A stretch of 64,000 bases of DNA from positions 1 through 64,000 of the forward strand of contig NZ_CANMVP010000012.1 of NCBI RefSeq assembly GCF_947501385.1, read 5' to 3'. The notes beneath the pieces were generated by a model. That model saw only the letters and a list, made by a program, of their open reading frames with translations. It was not told where the DNA came from and did not search any database. The DNA comes from an uncultured Polaribacter sp. (GTDB lineage Bacteria; Bacteroidota; Bacteroidia; Flavobacteriales; Flavobacteriaceae). The position numbers and the translations under genes are program-made. Shown here in pieces: positions 42,281 through 51,220 of the stretch; position 1 is the stretch's first letter, and each line of letters begins with the position of its first letter.

Positions 42281-42310
42281 TTTGAAGTTTGGAAGTATTG
42301 TTTATATTTG
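42281..42310 (+). promoter_or_regulatory. tRNA-Leu promoter (TTTG-N18-TATATTTG)
   Basis: TTTG at 42281-42284 and TATATTTG at 42303-42310 with 18 bases between: close to the Bacteroidota -33/-7 consensus spacing. The tRNA begins 44 bases after the -7 box, after a leader with a small hairpin (GCAGGTTTACCTGC). Confidence 0.65.
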
Positions 42311-42353
42311 CAACCCGAAATCTTCGGAAAAGTTGCAGGTTTACCTGCTGAAA

Positions 42354-42435
42354 GCAGGCGTGGTGGAATTGGTAGACACGCTAGACTTAGGATCTAGTGC
42401 CGCAAGGTGTGAGAGTTCGAGTCTCTCCGCCTGTA
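42354..42435 (+). tRNA. tRNA-Leu (anticodon UAG)
   Basis: Cloverleaf of 82 bases: acceptor GCAGGCG pairs with CGCCTGT (one G-U at the tip), D-arm GGTGGAATTGGTAGAC, anticodon stem CTAGA/TCTAG with loop CTTAGGA giving anticodon TAG at 42388-42390, a long variable arm (TGCCGCAAGGTGTG), T-arm GAGAGTTCGAGTCTCTC. The long variable arm confirms a class II tRNA. CCA is not encoded. It reads CUA and probably other CUN codons. Confidence 0.97.
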
Positions 42436-42442
42436 CAATGAA

Positions 42443-42475
42443 AAAGCTGAAGTGAAAACTTCGGCTTTTTTTTTA
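42443..42475 (+). terminator. tRNA-Leu terminator
   Basis: GCTGAAG pairs with CTTCGGC (one T-G pair) around a TGAAAA loop and is followed by nine T. An in-frame GTG start for the next gene falls inside this hairpin, which is why the ATG at 42497 is preferred for that gene. Confidence 0.85.
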
Positions 42476-42496
42476 TTTTTAGAAAACTTTACAACT

Positions 42497-43474
42497 ATGC
42501 AACTACATCCTTTAAAATTTAAGCCTCTTTACAAATACAGACTTTGGGGCGGAGAAAAATTGAAAACAGTTTTAAATAAAGCGTATTCTGAAACCAATAT
42601 TGGAGAATCTTGGGAGATTTCTGATGTTAAAAATGACGAAACAGTTGTCTCTAGTGGAGCTTTAGGTGGTAAAACACTCAGGAATTTAACTGAAGAATTT
42701 AAAGGGGCTTTTTTAGGAGAAAAAGTATACAAGCAATTTGGTAACGAATTTCCGCTCTTAATAAAATTCATAGATGCTAAAACGCCACTATCTATTCAAG
42801 TACATCCAGGCAATGAGATTGCAAAAGAACGTCATAATTCATTCGGCAAGAATGAAATGTGGTATGTAATGGAGGCTGATAAAAATGCAGCATTAATTGT
42901 TGGTTTTGACAAAGAATTAGATAAAACAGCTTATAAAAAGCATTTAGCTGATGGGACTGTTTTAGAAGTTTTACATCATGAAAATGTTTCTGAAGGAGAT
43001 ACTTTTTATATTCCAACAGGTAGAGTTCACGCCATTGGGTCTGGAGTGTTACTAGCAGAAATTCAGCAAACTTCAGACATCACATATCGTATTTATGATT
43101 ATGACAGAGTAGATGCTAAAACAGGTGAGCTAAGAGATTTACACAATGATTTAGCACTTGATGTGATTGACTTTGAATGCCATAAAGAGTATAAAACATC
43201 TTATAAAACGACTCCAAATACTTCTAATAAATTAGTTCATTCACCTTATTTTACCTCAAATATCTTAATTGTTGAAGGAACAATCACAAAAGAGTATTCC
43301 ACATTAGATTCTTTTGTAATTTATATTTGTGTGGAAGGAAGCTTAGAATTAACGTACAATAACAAAGGTTATTCTTTGAAAAAAGGAGAAACAATACTAC
43401 TACCGGCATCTGTTAATAGTATTGAATTGAACTCAATTTCAGAAAGAAGTAAATTGTTAGAAGTTTATATGTAA
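42497..43474 (+). CDS. manA: mannose-6-phosphate isomerase, class I type
   Basis: Zinc cupin enzyme (325 residues) interconverting fructose-6-P and mannose-6-P, feeding GDP-sugars for glycans. Starts MQLHPLKFKPLYKYRLWGG; GESWEISD near 34-41; the zinc/active-site signature IQVHPGN near 95-101; NEMWYVMEAD; the RVHAIGSG motif with the further His ligand near 175-182. The short form (no C-terminal extension) is typical of Bacteroidota and Firmicutes. The upstream GTG at 42452 lies in the tRNA terminator and is rejected. Confidence 0.92.
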   Translation: MQLHPLKFKPLYKYRLWGGEKLKTVLNKAYSETNIGESWEISDVKNDETVVSSGALGGKTLRNLTEEFKGAFLGEKVYKQFGNEFPLLIKFIDAKTPLSIQVHPGNEIAKERHNSFGKNEMWYVMEADKNAALIVGFDKELDKTAYKKHLADGTVLEVLHHENVSEGDTFYIPTGRVHAIGSGVLLAEIQQTSDITYRIYDYDRVDAKTGELRDLHNDLALDVIDFECHKEYKTSYKTTPNTSNKLVHSPYFTSNILIVEGTITKEYSTLDSFVIYICVEGSLELTYNNKGYSLKKGETILLPASVNSIELNSISERSKLLEVYM

Positions 43475-43915
43475 TTATTTTAGTTCAATAATTTTATAGT
43501 CCTTAGATTTTTCAGCAAAATCAAACATTTCTTTTGTTTCAATTGGTGGTATTGCCAATTTTCTTTTTGTCAAATCGATCCAAGCGCCATACACTTTTAT
43601 GACAGCAGAAAGAGTACCTTCTTGATTAAAAACCTCGTGTACCAATCTCCAACGTTCGTTGTTTTTAGACAAACCTTGAAGTTTTAAATTAACAGTGATG
43701 TTTTCTCCTAAATGAATTTCTTTTCTAAATGAAGTATCTTCGGTAAATAAAATAGGACCTAAATTGTGTTTGGTAAATTCATCTATAGAAAAGTTGTGTT
43801 CGGCAAAATAACGGACTCTAACTTCAGCAGCATAATCATTATAAGCTGTATGACGCATGTGTCTATTGGGGTCAAAATCTGACCATTTTGTGGCAAAGTT
43901 TACTTGAAAGCTCAT
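43475..43915 (-). CDS. acyl-CoA thioesterase, hotdog fold
   Basis: A 146-residue 4-hydroxybenzoyl-CoA thioesterase-like protein. The N-terminal KWSDFDPNRHMRHTAYNDYAAEVRVRYF (about 10-38) is the hotdog active-site region, with the catalytic Asp in the SDFDPNRH motif. TDFGP-like EDTSFRKEIHLGENITV follows. It hydrolyses acyl-CoA or similar thioesters; the substrate is unknown. Its stop codon directly abuts the manA stop codon (convergent, zero spacing). Confidence 0.85.
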   Translation of the reverse strand: MSFQVNFATKWSDFDPNRHMRHTAYNDYAAEVRVRYFAEHNFSIDEFTKHNLGPILFTEDTSFRKEIHLGENITVNLKLQGLSKNNERWRLVHEVFNQEGTLSAVIKVYGAWIDLTKRKLAIPPIETKEMFDFAEKSKDYKIIELK

Positions 43916-43935
43916 GGTTTTTAAAAATAAAAATA

Positions 43936-43962
43936 CCTGACAAAATGTTCAATTTTATCAGG
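43936..43962 (-). terminator. probable terminator of the tail-specific protease gene
   Basis: CCTGACAAAAT can pair with ATTTTATCAGG (one mismatch) with T-rich sequence following on the minus strand. It lies 20 bases after the protease stop. Confidence 0.6.
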
Positions 43963-43982
43963 CATTTATGAATGTTTTCTGT

Positions 43983-46115
43983 TTAGTTTTTTACAATTTC
44001 TACATTGTCTTTTAACTTTAACTCTTTTAAGACATTTAGCGCTTCAGCTACATAAATGTCTTTTGATAAGTTTTTATGCCAAGCATTTCTCTTGTCTGCC
44101 AAAACACTGTCTTTTTTCATTAAAGGCAATTCATATTGTGGCGATTTAAAAGTAAGATTCGATTGGTATTTAAAAGCATTTGTATATTTTTTAGAATCTT
44201 TTTCTAGTAATTTACTTTCTTCAGAAAATTTTCTAAAATTAAGTGAATACGAAGTGTCTTCTTGATTTTTCTTTAACCATTTCGCATAGTTGTTTATCAA
44301 CTTAAACTTTTTGTCTGATGCTATTCTTTCTTTACTATTGTTCACTACATCAGAAAAGTTTTTATAGGAATTTGTTTTGGTATAGTTCGCCTGAGGAACT
44401 TTATCCCAAATTAATGCACCTGCAACATCTCTTTCGCCAAATTTCATATAACTGTATCGATCTGGCATCGCAATATCAGAGTAAACCCCTTCAATTTGTG
44501 TAGAACCTCCATTCACTCGATAGAATTTTTGAATAGTCATTTTAATCGCGCCTAAATCCTTTTCATAATTTGGATAAAAATTATTGATAGGAATTACACT
44601 TTGTACAGTTCCTTTTCCGTAGGTCTGATTACCACCAATAACAACCGCTCTTCCATAATCTTGCATAGCGGCAGCAAAAATTTCTGAGGCAGACGCAGAC
44701 AATTCATTCACCAAAACAACAATAGAACCGTCCCACTGTATTTTTGGATCTACATCATTTTTTACAACAGGATCTTGTCCTCTATATTTTACTTGTACAA
44801 TAGGTCCCGTCTTAATAAATAATCCAGCTATTTCTATCGCAGTTTTTAGAGAGCCACCACCATTATTTCTTAAATCTATTAATAGACCAGAAACATTTTC
44901 TTCTTTTAAGCGTGCAATTTCTTTTTCCATGTCTTTGGCAGAATCTCTTGAATTGCTATCTGCAAAATCAATATAAAATCTTGGTAAATCGATCAAACCA
45001 TATTTTTTACCCTCTTTTTCTACAATGGTAGATTTTACAAATGTTTCTTCTAATTCTACAACATCTCTAATAATTGAAATTATTTTTGTAGAACCGTCTA
45101 ATTTTTTCTTTACAGTAAGTCTTACTTCAGTTCCTTTTTTTCCTTTGATAAATTTAATCGCATCGTCTAAGCGCATACCAACAATATCTAGAGGTTCTAA
45201 TTCTCCTTGAGCAACTTCTAAAATGATGTCACCAGCTTCTAATTCTCCTTGTTTCCAAGCAGGGCCTCCAGAAACTAGTTCAAAGATTTCTGTATAGATT
45301 CCTTTTTTTAACAAACGCGCGCCAATACCCTCTAATTTACCAGACATGTCTTGGTCAAAACGTTCTTTAATCCTTGGAGCCATATAGGTTGTATGAGGGT
45401 CAAAAGCACCCACTACACTATTTAAAAAGGTAGAAAACCAGTCTTCATGTTCTAATTCTTCTATTCTTAAATAGAGTTCGTCCATGTTTTTTAAAACTTC
45501 TGCTCTTGCTTCTTTCTCTAATACTTTAAAAGATTTTTTTTGGTAATTTTTATCTTTTTTAGCTTTGTCTTCTTGTTTGTCTAATTTATCTTGAACCCTA
45601 CTTAATGTGTTTAATTTTAATTGCTTGCGCCAATAATTGATAAGTTCATTTTCATTTTTAGCAAACGGAACTTTTTCAAAGTCTAAATCTATCGTTTCTT
45701 GTTTTTTAAAATTGAAAGGTTGCGCTAGCAATTCACCATAATAAGACCTTGCATTTTTAATTTTTTCAGTAAAACTACCATATACCAAATTATAAAAAGA
45801 AACATCATCTGTTAATAATTGATTGTCAATTTCGTATTTATATTTAGAAAATTCTTTAATATCTTCTTGTGTGAAGTAGCGCTTGCTTGGGTCTAAACCA
45901 TCTATAAAGCTCTTAAAAACTTGCTCAGAAAAATCGTCATTCATATCTTTTACAACAAAATGACCTCTGGTTAGAATGTTTTTTAAAACATAAATTAAAA
46001 TTTTATCTTTTTCAGGATCCGAATTTTTTATAGCATCATTTGCATGTGTATAAAAACTATTAAAAAATAATAAAAAAGCTAAGAAAAGAATGCTGTTTTT
46101 TTGTTTCGTCTTCAT
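43983..46115 (-). CDS. carboxy-terminal processing (tail-specific) protease
   Basis: Periplasmic S41 protease (710 residues) of the Prc type. Signal peptide SILFLAFLLFFNSFYTHA; N-terminal helical domain (about 30-230); PDZ domain GKLEGIGARLLKKGIYTEIFELVSGGPAWKQGELEAGD (about 243-330); S41 core with GSIVVLVNELSASASEIFAAAMQDYGRAVVIGG (catalytic Ser) and TYGKGTVQ (catalytic Lys); C-terminal DUF3340-like region. It degrades or trims periplasmic proteins at their C-termini. Single gene. Confidence 0.93.
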   Translation of the reverse strand: MKTKQKNSILFLAFLLFFNSFYTHANDAIKNSDPEKDKILIYVLKNILTRGHFVVKDMNDDFSEQVFKSFIDGLDPSKRYFTQEDIKEFSKYKYEIDNQLLTDDVSFYNLVYGSFTEKIKNARSYYGELLAQPFNFKKQETIDLDFEKVPFAKNENELINYWRKQLKLNTLSRVQDKLDKQEDKAKKDKNYQKKSFKVLEKEARAEVLKNMDELYLRIEELEHEDWFSTFLNSVVGAFDPHTTYMAPRIKERFDQDMSGKLEGIGARLLKKGIYTEIFELVSGGPAWKQGELEAGDIILEVAQGELEPLDIVGMRLDDAIKFIKGKKGTEVRLTVKKKLDGSTKIISIIRDVVELEETFVKSTIVEKEGKKYGLIDLPRFYIDFADSNSRDSAKDMEKEIARLKEENVSGLLIDLRNNGGGSLKTAIEIAGLFIKTGPIVQVKYRGQDPVVKNDVDPKIQWDGSIVVLVNELSASASEIFAAAMQDYGRAVVIGGNQTYGKGTVQSVIPINNFYPNYEKDLGAIKMTIQKFYRVNGGSTQIEGVYSDIAMPDRYSYMKFGERDVAGALIWDKVPQANYTKTNSYKNFSDVVNNSKERIASDKKFKLINNYAKWLKKNQEDTSYSLNFRKFSEESKLLEKDSKKYTNAFKYQSNLTFKSPQYELPLMKKDSVLADKRNAWHKNLSKDIYVAEALNVLKELKLKDNVEIVKN

Positions 46116-46411
46116 AAATCTTATGTCGTGATTTTTATAGTATAATTACTTTCTAATTTACTCAGGTACTAAAATAATGCCAAATAATTTAAAAAACAGT
46201 GATCTTACAATTTTTATAATTTTTTTAAGAAATATCAAAAAATTGATTTTAACAATATTACGCAATAAAGCCTTGTAATATTCTTTATAAATTGTTAAAA
46301 AGAAACTCCTTTAAATGAATTATATTTGTAATCAAAGATTCAATATTCAAAATTAGAAACGGAATCAAAACAAGAACCCTAATATTAAATCTTAAATTTT
46401 AAACCAATTTT
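46116..46411. other. AT-rich divergent spacer
   Basis: Between the divergent protease and surE genes. Apart from a TATATTTG -7 box at 46321-46328, I see only AT-rich sequence without strong hairpins or reading frames. Confidence 0.5.
46321..46328 (+). promoter_or_regulatory. -7 box upstream of surE
   Basis: TATATTTG matches TAnnTTTG, 83 bases before the surE ATG. The leader would be comparatively long. It probably serves the surE-lpxB-comEC run. Confidence 0.45.
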
Positions 46412-47182
46412 ATGCAAGACAAACCATTGATTTTAGTCACGAATGATGATGGAATTACTGCTCCAGGAATTAGAGCTTTGATAAAAATAATGAATAAAAT
46501 TGGAGATGTTGTAGTTGTTGCACCAGACAGCCCACAAAGTGGTATGGGACATGCAATTACTGTAGACAATGTGCTAACATGTAATCCAATAACAATTGAT
46601 GATGGTCCGCAATTAGAATATACATGTTCAGGGACACCCGCAGATTGTGTAAAGATGGCAATTAGTGAAATTCTAAATAGAAGACCAGATTTATGTGTTT
46701 CTGGAATCAACCACGGGGCAAATTCATCAATAAACGTTATTTATTCTGGAACCATGAGTGCTGCAATAGAGGCTGGTATTGAGGGAATTCCTGCAATTGG
46801 TTTTTCTTTGTTAGATTTTAAATGGCATGCAGATTTTAAACCTTCAGAAGAATTTGTAAAAAATATTACTTTAAATGCATTGTTAAATGGAATTCCGGAA
46901 GGAGTTGTGTTGAATGTAAACATACCCGCTTTAAAGAAAGAAGCCATAAAAGGAGTTAAAGTCTGTAGACAAGCAAATGGTTATTGGAAAGAAATTTTCG
47001 ACAAGCGTAAAAGTCCGTTTGGAAAAGAATATTATTGGCTTTCTGGTGAATTTGTAAGCAAAGATAAAGGGCAAGATACAGATGTGTATGCGTTAGAAAA
47101 TGGTTATGTTTCTGTAGTTCCTGTTCAATTTGATATGACGGCACATCATATGATTCAAAAATTAAACTCTTGGGAACTGTAA
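46412..47182 (+). CDS. surE: 5'/3'-nucleotidase SurE
   Basis: Metal-dependent nucleoside 5'/3'-monophosphatase (256 residues), a survival/stationary-phase protein. Metal site LVTNDDGITAPGIRAL at 7-22 (Asp pair); VVAPDSPQSGMGHAIT near 36-51; CSGTPADCVKMA near 72-83; SGINHGANSSINVIYSGTMSAA near 96-117. All diagnostic. It overlaps the next reading frame by 13 bases. Confidence 0.95.
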   Translation: MQDKPLILVTNDDGITAPGIRALIKIMNKIGDVVVVAPDSPQSGMGHAITVDNVLTCNPITIDDGPQLEYTCSGTPADCVKMAISEILNRRPDLCVSGINHGANSSINVIYSGTMSAAIEAGIEGIPAIGFSLLDFKWHADFKPSEEFVKNITLNALLNGIPEGVVLNVNIPALKKEAIKGVKVCRQANGYWKEIFDKRKSPFGKEYYWLSGEFVSKDKGQDTDVYALENGYVSVVPVQFDMTAHHMIQKLNSWEL

Positions 47183-47457
47183 AAAAAGACATACTTATTG
47201 GAATTTCAGTTGCGCTGTTTGCCACTTTTGGAGGCATTTTCTTGTATTTAGAATATTTTTCAAAATTTAGTTTTGAGGATACTTTACAAATGATCAAAGA
47301 AGGAAATTTATATGGCAAAGTACTTTCTTTAGCTGCAATCCCTAATTTGTTTGTATTTTTTATCTTTATCAAAAAGAAACAAGATCATAAAGCAAAAGGC
47401 GTTTTAATGGCTACTATTTTAATTGCATTAACTACTTTTATTCTAAAATTTTTTTAA
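47170..47457 (+). CDS. small two-helix membrane protein
   Basis: A 95-residue protein with hydrophobic segments near 10-30 (ILIGISVALFATFGGIFLYL), 50-66 (LSLAAIPNLFVFFIFI) and 75-93 (GVLMATILIALTTFILKF). The start appears to be TTG inside the surE end. Function unknown. It is kept between surE and lpxB on the same strand, with an RNA-level coupling to surE by overlap. Confidence 0.65.
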   Translation: MGTVKKDILIGISVALFATFGGIFLYLEYFSKFSFEDTLQMIKEGNLYGKVLSLAAIPNLFVFFIFIKKKQDHKAKGVLMATILIALTTFILKFF

Positions 47458-47539
47458 ATTTTGTTTCCTCGAGCAGTATTGGAGAATACTATATATTTAA
47501 TTTGAAGATAAAAGTACAGTTTACGAGAGGTTATAATTA

Positions 47540-47563
47540 GGTCTCGACTGCGCTCGACCAGAC
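47540..47563. repeat. CTCGA-family palindromic repeat before lpxB
   Basis: GGTCTCGACTGCGCTCGACC then AGAC: a copy of the family seen at 5591 and 60139. A degenerate opposite copy (CCTCGAGCAGT) lies near 47467, so the 117-base spacer may hold an inverted pair. Confidence 0.75.
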
Positions 47564-47574
47564 ATTTTATTACT

Positions 47575-48693
47575 ATGAAATATTATATAATTGCGGGTGA
47601 AGCTTCAGGAGATTTGCACGGTTCTAACTTAATGAAAGAATTGTACAAACAAGATGAAAATGCAGACATAAGATTTTGGGGTGGAGATTTAATGCAAGCT
47701 GTTGGTGGAACTTTGGTAAGCCATTATAAAGAAAGAGCCTTTATGGGCTTTTTTGAGGTTTTAAAAAATCTCTCTAAGGTTTTAGGTTTTATAAAATTTT
47801 GTAAAAAAGATATTGCAGAATTTCAACCAGATACTATTATTTTTATAGACAACTCAGGTTTTAACTTACGTGTTGCCAAGTGGGCAAAAGAACAAGGTTT
47901 TAGAACGAATTATTACATTTCTCCGCAAGTTTGGGCAAGCAGAGCAGGCAGAGTTCAAGATATTAAAAGAGATGTAGATACGCTTTTTGTAATTCTTCCT
48001 TTTGAAAAAGAATTTTATAAAAAATTCGATTATCATGTCGAATTTGTTGGGCATCCTTTAATTGATGCAATTGCAGATAGAAGGCAAGTTTCTGAAATGA
48101 ATTTTAGAAAAGCACACAATTTAGGTGATAAAAAAATAATAGCGCTTTTACCAGGAAGCAGAAAGCAAGAAATTACAAAAATGCTCTCGGTAATGTTGTG
48201 TTTGGTTGATGATTTTTCTGAGTATCAATTTGTAATTGCGGGTGCGCCAAGTCAAGATTTTTCTTTTTACAAACAAATTATTGATAATAGAGAAGTGGCT
48301 TTCATCGATAATAAAACCTACGATTTATTAAGTATTTCCTATGCAGCTTTGGTTGCTTCAGGAACTGCTACTTTAGAAACCGCTTTATTTAAAATACCAC
48401 AAGTGGTTTGTTATAAAGGCGGCTTTATTTCTTACCAAATTGCAAAAAGAATCATCACCTTAAAATTTATTTCTTTGGTAAATTTAATTATGGACAAAGA
48501 AGTTGTGACAGAATTAATTCAGAATGATTTTAATACACAAAATCTAAAAAAAGAACTCACCAATATTTTAGATGCTACTTATAGGGAAAAATTATTTTTA
48601 GCATATTTTGATTTAGAGAAAAAATTAGGTGGAAAAGGAGCTTCTAAAAACGTCGCAACACAGATTGTAGCTGATTTAAAATCAGAGATTTAA
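47575..48693 (+). CDS. lpxB: lipid-A-disaccharide synthase
   Basis: Peripheral inner-membrane glycosyltransferase (372 residues) joining UDP-diacylglucosamine and lipid X in lipid A synthesis, which confirms a Gram-negative envelope. N-terminal MKYYIIAGEASGDLHGSNL (GEASGD motif), YISPQVWASRAGR near 115-128, FVGHPLIDA near 158-166, LLPGSRKQEI near 190-199 and the C-terminal SGTATLETALFKIPQVV. Follows the repeat-containing spacer. Confidence 0.95.
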   Translation: MKYYIIAGEASGDLHGSNLMKELYKQDENADIRFWGGDLMQAVGGTLVSHYKERAFMGFFEVLKNLSKVLGFIKFCKKDIAEFQPDTIIFIDNSGFNLRVAKWAKEQGFRTNYYISPQVWASRAGRVQDIKRDVDTLFVILPFEKEFYKKFDYHVEFVGHPLIDAIADRRQVSEMNFRKAHNLGDKKIIALLPGSRKQEITKMLSVMLCLVDDFSEYQFVIAGAPSQDFSFYKQIIDNREVAFIDNKTYDLLSISYAALVASGTATLETALFKIPQVVCYKGGFISYQIAKRIITLKFISLVNLIMDKEVVTELIQNDFNTQNLKKELTNILDATYREKLFLAYFDLEKKLGGKGASKNVATQIVADLKSEI

Positions 48694-48718
48694 AAAGCAT
48701 AAATGGTTTCTATTTTTA

Positions 48719-49174
48719 TTGCTAATTTCTTTGGGGTTCACTTCTTGTTCATCAACAAAAACAACTAGAAAAACTTCCAAAAAATCGATAACAAAAATAG
48801 ATAGAGTTGTTGCCAACGCCTTAAAATACAAAGGAGTTCGTTACAAATTTGGTGGAACTACTAAAAAAGGAATGGATTGTTCAGGCATTGTCTATGTTTC
48901 TTTTTTAGAAGAAAATGTTCAGTTGCCAAGAGTGTCTAGAAACATGGCAAAAAGAGGAACTGAAATTCCGCTTAAAAAAGTCAAAAAGGGAGATCTATTA
49001 TTTTTTAAAACGTCTAAAAGAGGAAGAGGTATCAATCATGTTGGTTTGATTGTTTCTGTTAAAAAGGGTCAAATTCGATTTATTCATTCTACAACTTCAC
49101 GAGGCGTTATTACTTCTTTATTATCAGAAAAATACTGGAAAAATGCCTTTGTAAAAGCAACTAAAATATTATAA
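48719..49174 (+). CDS. C40 family peptidase (NlpC/P60), lipoprotein
   Basis: Cell-wall D,L-endopeptidase-type domain: catalytic Cys in GMDCSGIVYVSF, His in NHVGLIVS and a third polar residue in FIHSTTSRGV. About 150 residues, single domain. A lipobox (GFTSC) is present. The start is problematic. The first usual start is TTG at 48719, giving MLISLGFTSC with no positive charges. The open frame continues upstream to give RFKKHKWFLFLLLISLGFTSC, an ideal lipoprotein signal, but no ATG, GTG or TTG exists between the stop at 48677 and 48719. Either a rare start is used or the start was lost. Confidence 0.8.
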   Translation: MLISLGFTSCSSTKTTRKTSKKSITKIDRVVANALKYKGVRYKFGGTTKKGMDCSGIVYVSFLEENVQLPRVSRNMAKRGTEIPLKKVKKGDLLFFKTSKRGRGINHVGLIVSVKKGQIRFIHSTTSRGVITSLLSEKYWKNAFVKATKIL

Positions 49175-49199
49175 TTTTTTTTTAGTACTTTAGGTTGCT

Positions 49200-51218
49200 T
49201 TGAAAAAGTTATTAAAATATTTGCCTTTACACTTGTTAGTGTTTCTAATTTTAGGAATTGGAGTTCAATTTTATACGCAAATTTGGAGCTTTGGTTTTCT
49301 TACTTTATTCATAATTATTCTTTCTCTTGTGTTACTTTTATTTCTTCTGTGGAATAGAAAAGGAATTACTTTTGTAAGTTTACTACTATTCTTTGTCATT
49401 GGTGTTTCTTCAGTATATATAAACGATGCAAGAAATTTTGAAAGCTATTATAAGATGGTTTTAAAGAAAGATTCAAATGTTATTTTAAGAATTACAAAAA
49501 CCTTAAAACCGAGTCTTTATTATCAAAAATACCAAGCGGAAGTATTCCAAGTAGATGGTATGAAAACCAGAGGAGCAATACTACTCAATATTCAAAAAGA
49601 CAGTATAGAAACTCCACTGAAAGTTGATGATAAAATTTTAGTAAAACCTGAATTTAAAGAAGTAACTCCGCCTTTAAATCCGAATCAATTTGACTATCAA
49701 TTTTATTTAGCAAAACAAGGAATTTACCATCAACTATTTTTAGAAAATCTTTATTTTCTAAAACTTTTAAACCCATCAGTTTCTTTAGTAGGTATTTCTG
49801 AAAAATTTAGAGATAAGATGCAACAATCATTAGTGAAATACCACTTTAAAAATGATGAATTTGCAGTAATAAGTGCGCTGTTATTAGGTCAAAGGCAAGA
49901 CATTTCTAAAGAATTAATTACAGATTATTCTAGAGCAGGCGCCATTCATATTTTGGCAGTTTCAGGATTGCATGTTGGGATTATTTTATTGATTCTCTCT
50001 TTTCTATTCAAGCCTTTAGAAAGACTAAAGAATGGAAAGTATCTAAAAGCATTTTGCATTGTGCTATTATTATGGATGTTCGCTTTTATTGCAGGGCTTT
50101 CTGCCTCTGTAGTAAGAGCAGTTACTATGTTCACATTCTTGGCAATTGGGCAATCTTTTCAACGAAAAAGTGTGGTTGAATTTTCTCTAATTTCATCTAT
50201 GTTATTCTTATTAATTATCAAACCTATGTTTTTGTTTGATGTTGGTTTTCAGCTTAGTTATTTGGCAGTTTTCGGTATAATTTGGATACAACCTAAATTA
50301 TATGCTATTTACAAACCAAGATTTAAATTAGATGATAAAATATGGCAATTATTTACAGTTTCTATCGCTGCACAAGTGGGAATTTTACCCTTGAGTATTT
50401 ATTATTTTCAGCAATTTCCTAGTTTGTTTGTAGTTTCTAATTTGGTCATTATTCCTTTTTTAGGTTTTATTTTAATGGGCGGAATTTTAGTAATAGCGCT
50501 TTCTTTACTAAATATATTACCTGCATTTTTAGCAAGCATTTATGGAGAAGTTATTTCTTGGATGAATGCTTTTGTTAGTTGGATTTCGCAACAAGAACAG
50601 TTTTTATTGCAAGAAATTTCGTTATCATTTTTAATGATGTTGGCTTGGTATTTCTTTTTTTTTTCTGGAATCTTCTTCTTGTTAAAAAGAAAACCAAAAA
50701 GATTGCTGTACTTTTTAGTTGCAATAGTCATGATTCAAAGTATTTCTTTTGTTGAAAATAAAACCTTAGCAGAGAAAAAAGAACTCATCGTTTTTCATAA
50801 AAGCAGATTTTCTATCATCGGAAAAAGAGTAGGAAATAAATTACTACTACAGCATCATTTAGATACGATTGTTTCTAAAGAAATCAGTGCTATAAAACCC
50901 TATATAATTGCTGAAGATATTAAAACAATAAGAAAAATTGATTTTCAAAATTTTATCAATTTTCAAAATCAACATATTTTATTGGTAGATAGTTTGGGTA
51001 TTTATAAGGTCGAAAACTTAGTGAAACCAATTGTCGTTTTACAATATTCACCAAAAATAAACTTAGAAAGATTGATAAAAACAATAAAACCATCAACAAT
51101 AATTGCAGATGGTTCTAATTATAAAAGGGATGTAGCTACATGGAAAATTATCGCCAAAAAACAGCAAATTCCATTTCACTATACTGGACAAAGTGGAGCA
51201 TTCACCCTTAAGAAATAA
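49200..51218 (+). CDS. ComEC/Rec2 family competence protein
   Basis: Inner-membrane DNA-uptake channel protein (672 residues). N-terminal membrane segments and DUF4131-like region (about 1-180), then the competence domain with the signature DYSRAGAIHILAVSGLHVGIILLILSFLF (about 241-270) and the helical bundle up to ~510. The C-terminal ~150 residues are a shortened soluble domain without the full metallo-beta-lactamase motifs, usual in Bacteroidota. Start TTG. It would carry single-stranded DNA into the cell during transformation. Confidence 0.9.
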   Translation: MKKLLKYLPLHLLVFLILGIGVQFYTQIWSFGFLTLFIIILSLVLLLFLLWNRKGITFVSLLLFFVIGVSSVYINDARNFESYYKMVLKKDSNVILRITKTLKPSLYYQKYQAEVFQVDGMKTRGAILLNIQKDSIETPLKVDDKILVKPEFKEVTPPLNPNQFDYQFYLAKQGIYHQLFLENLYFLKLLNPSVSLVGISEKFRDKMQQSLVKYHFKNDEFAVISALLLGQRQDISKELITDYSRAGAIHILAVSGLHVGIILLILSFLFKPLERLKNGKYLKAFCIVLLLWMFAFIAGLSASVVRAVTMFTFLAIGQSFQRKSVVEFSLISSMLFLLIIKPMFLFDVGFQLSYLAVFGIIWIQPKLYAIYKPRFKLDDKIWQLFTVSIAAQVGILPLSIYYFQQFPSLFVVSNLVIIPFLGFILMGGILVIALSLLNILPAFLASIYGEVISWMNAFVSWISQQEQFLLQEISLSFLMMLAWYFFFFSGIFFLLKRKPKRLLYFLVAIVMIQSISFVENKTLAEKKELIVFHKSRFSIIGKRVGNKLLLQHHLDTIVSKEISAIKPYIIAEDIKTIRKIDFQNFINFQNQHILLVDSLGIYKVENLVKPIVVLQYSPKINLERLIKTIKPSTIIADGSNYKRDVATWKIIAKKQQIPFHYTGQSGAFTLKK

Positions 51219-51220
51219 TT

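Noticed and set aside
42452..42496. GTG start for the mannose-6-phosphate isomerase
   Set aside because: It lies within the terminator hairpin of tRNA-Leu; the ATG at 42497 fits the family.
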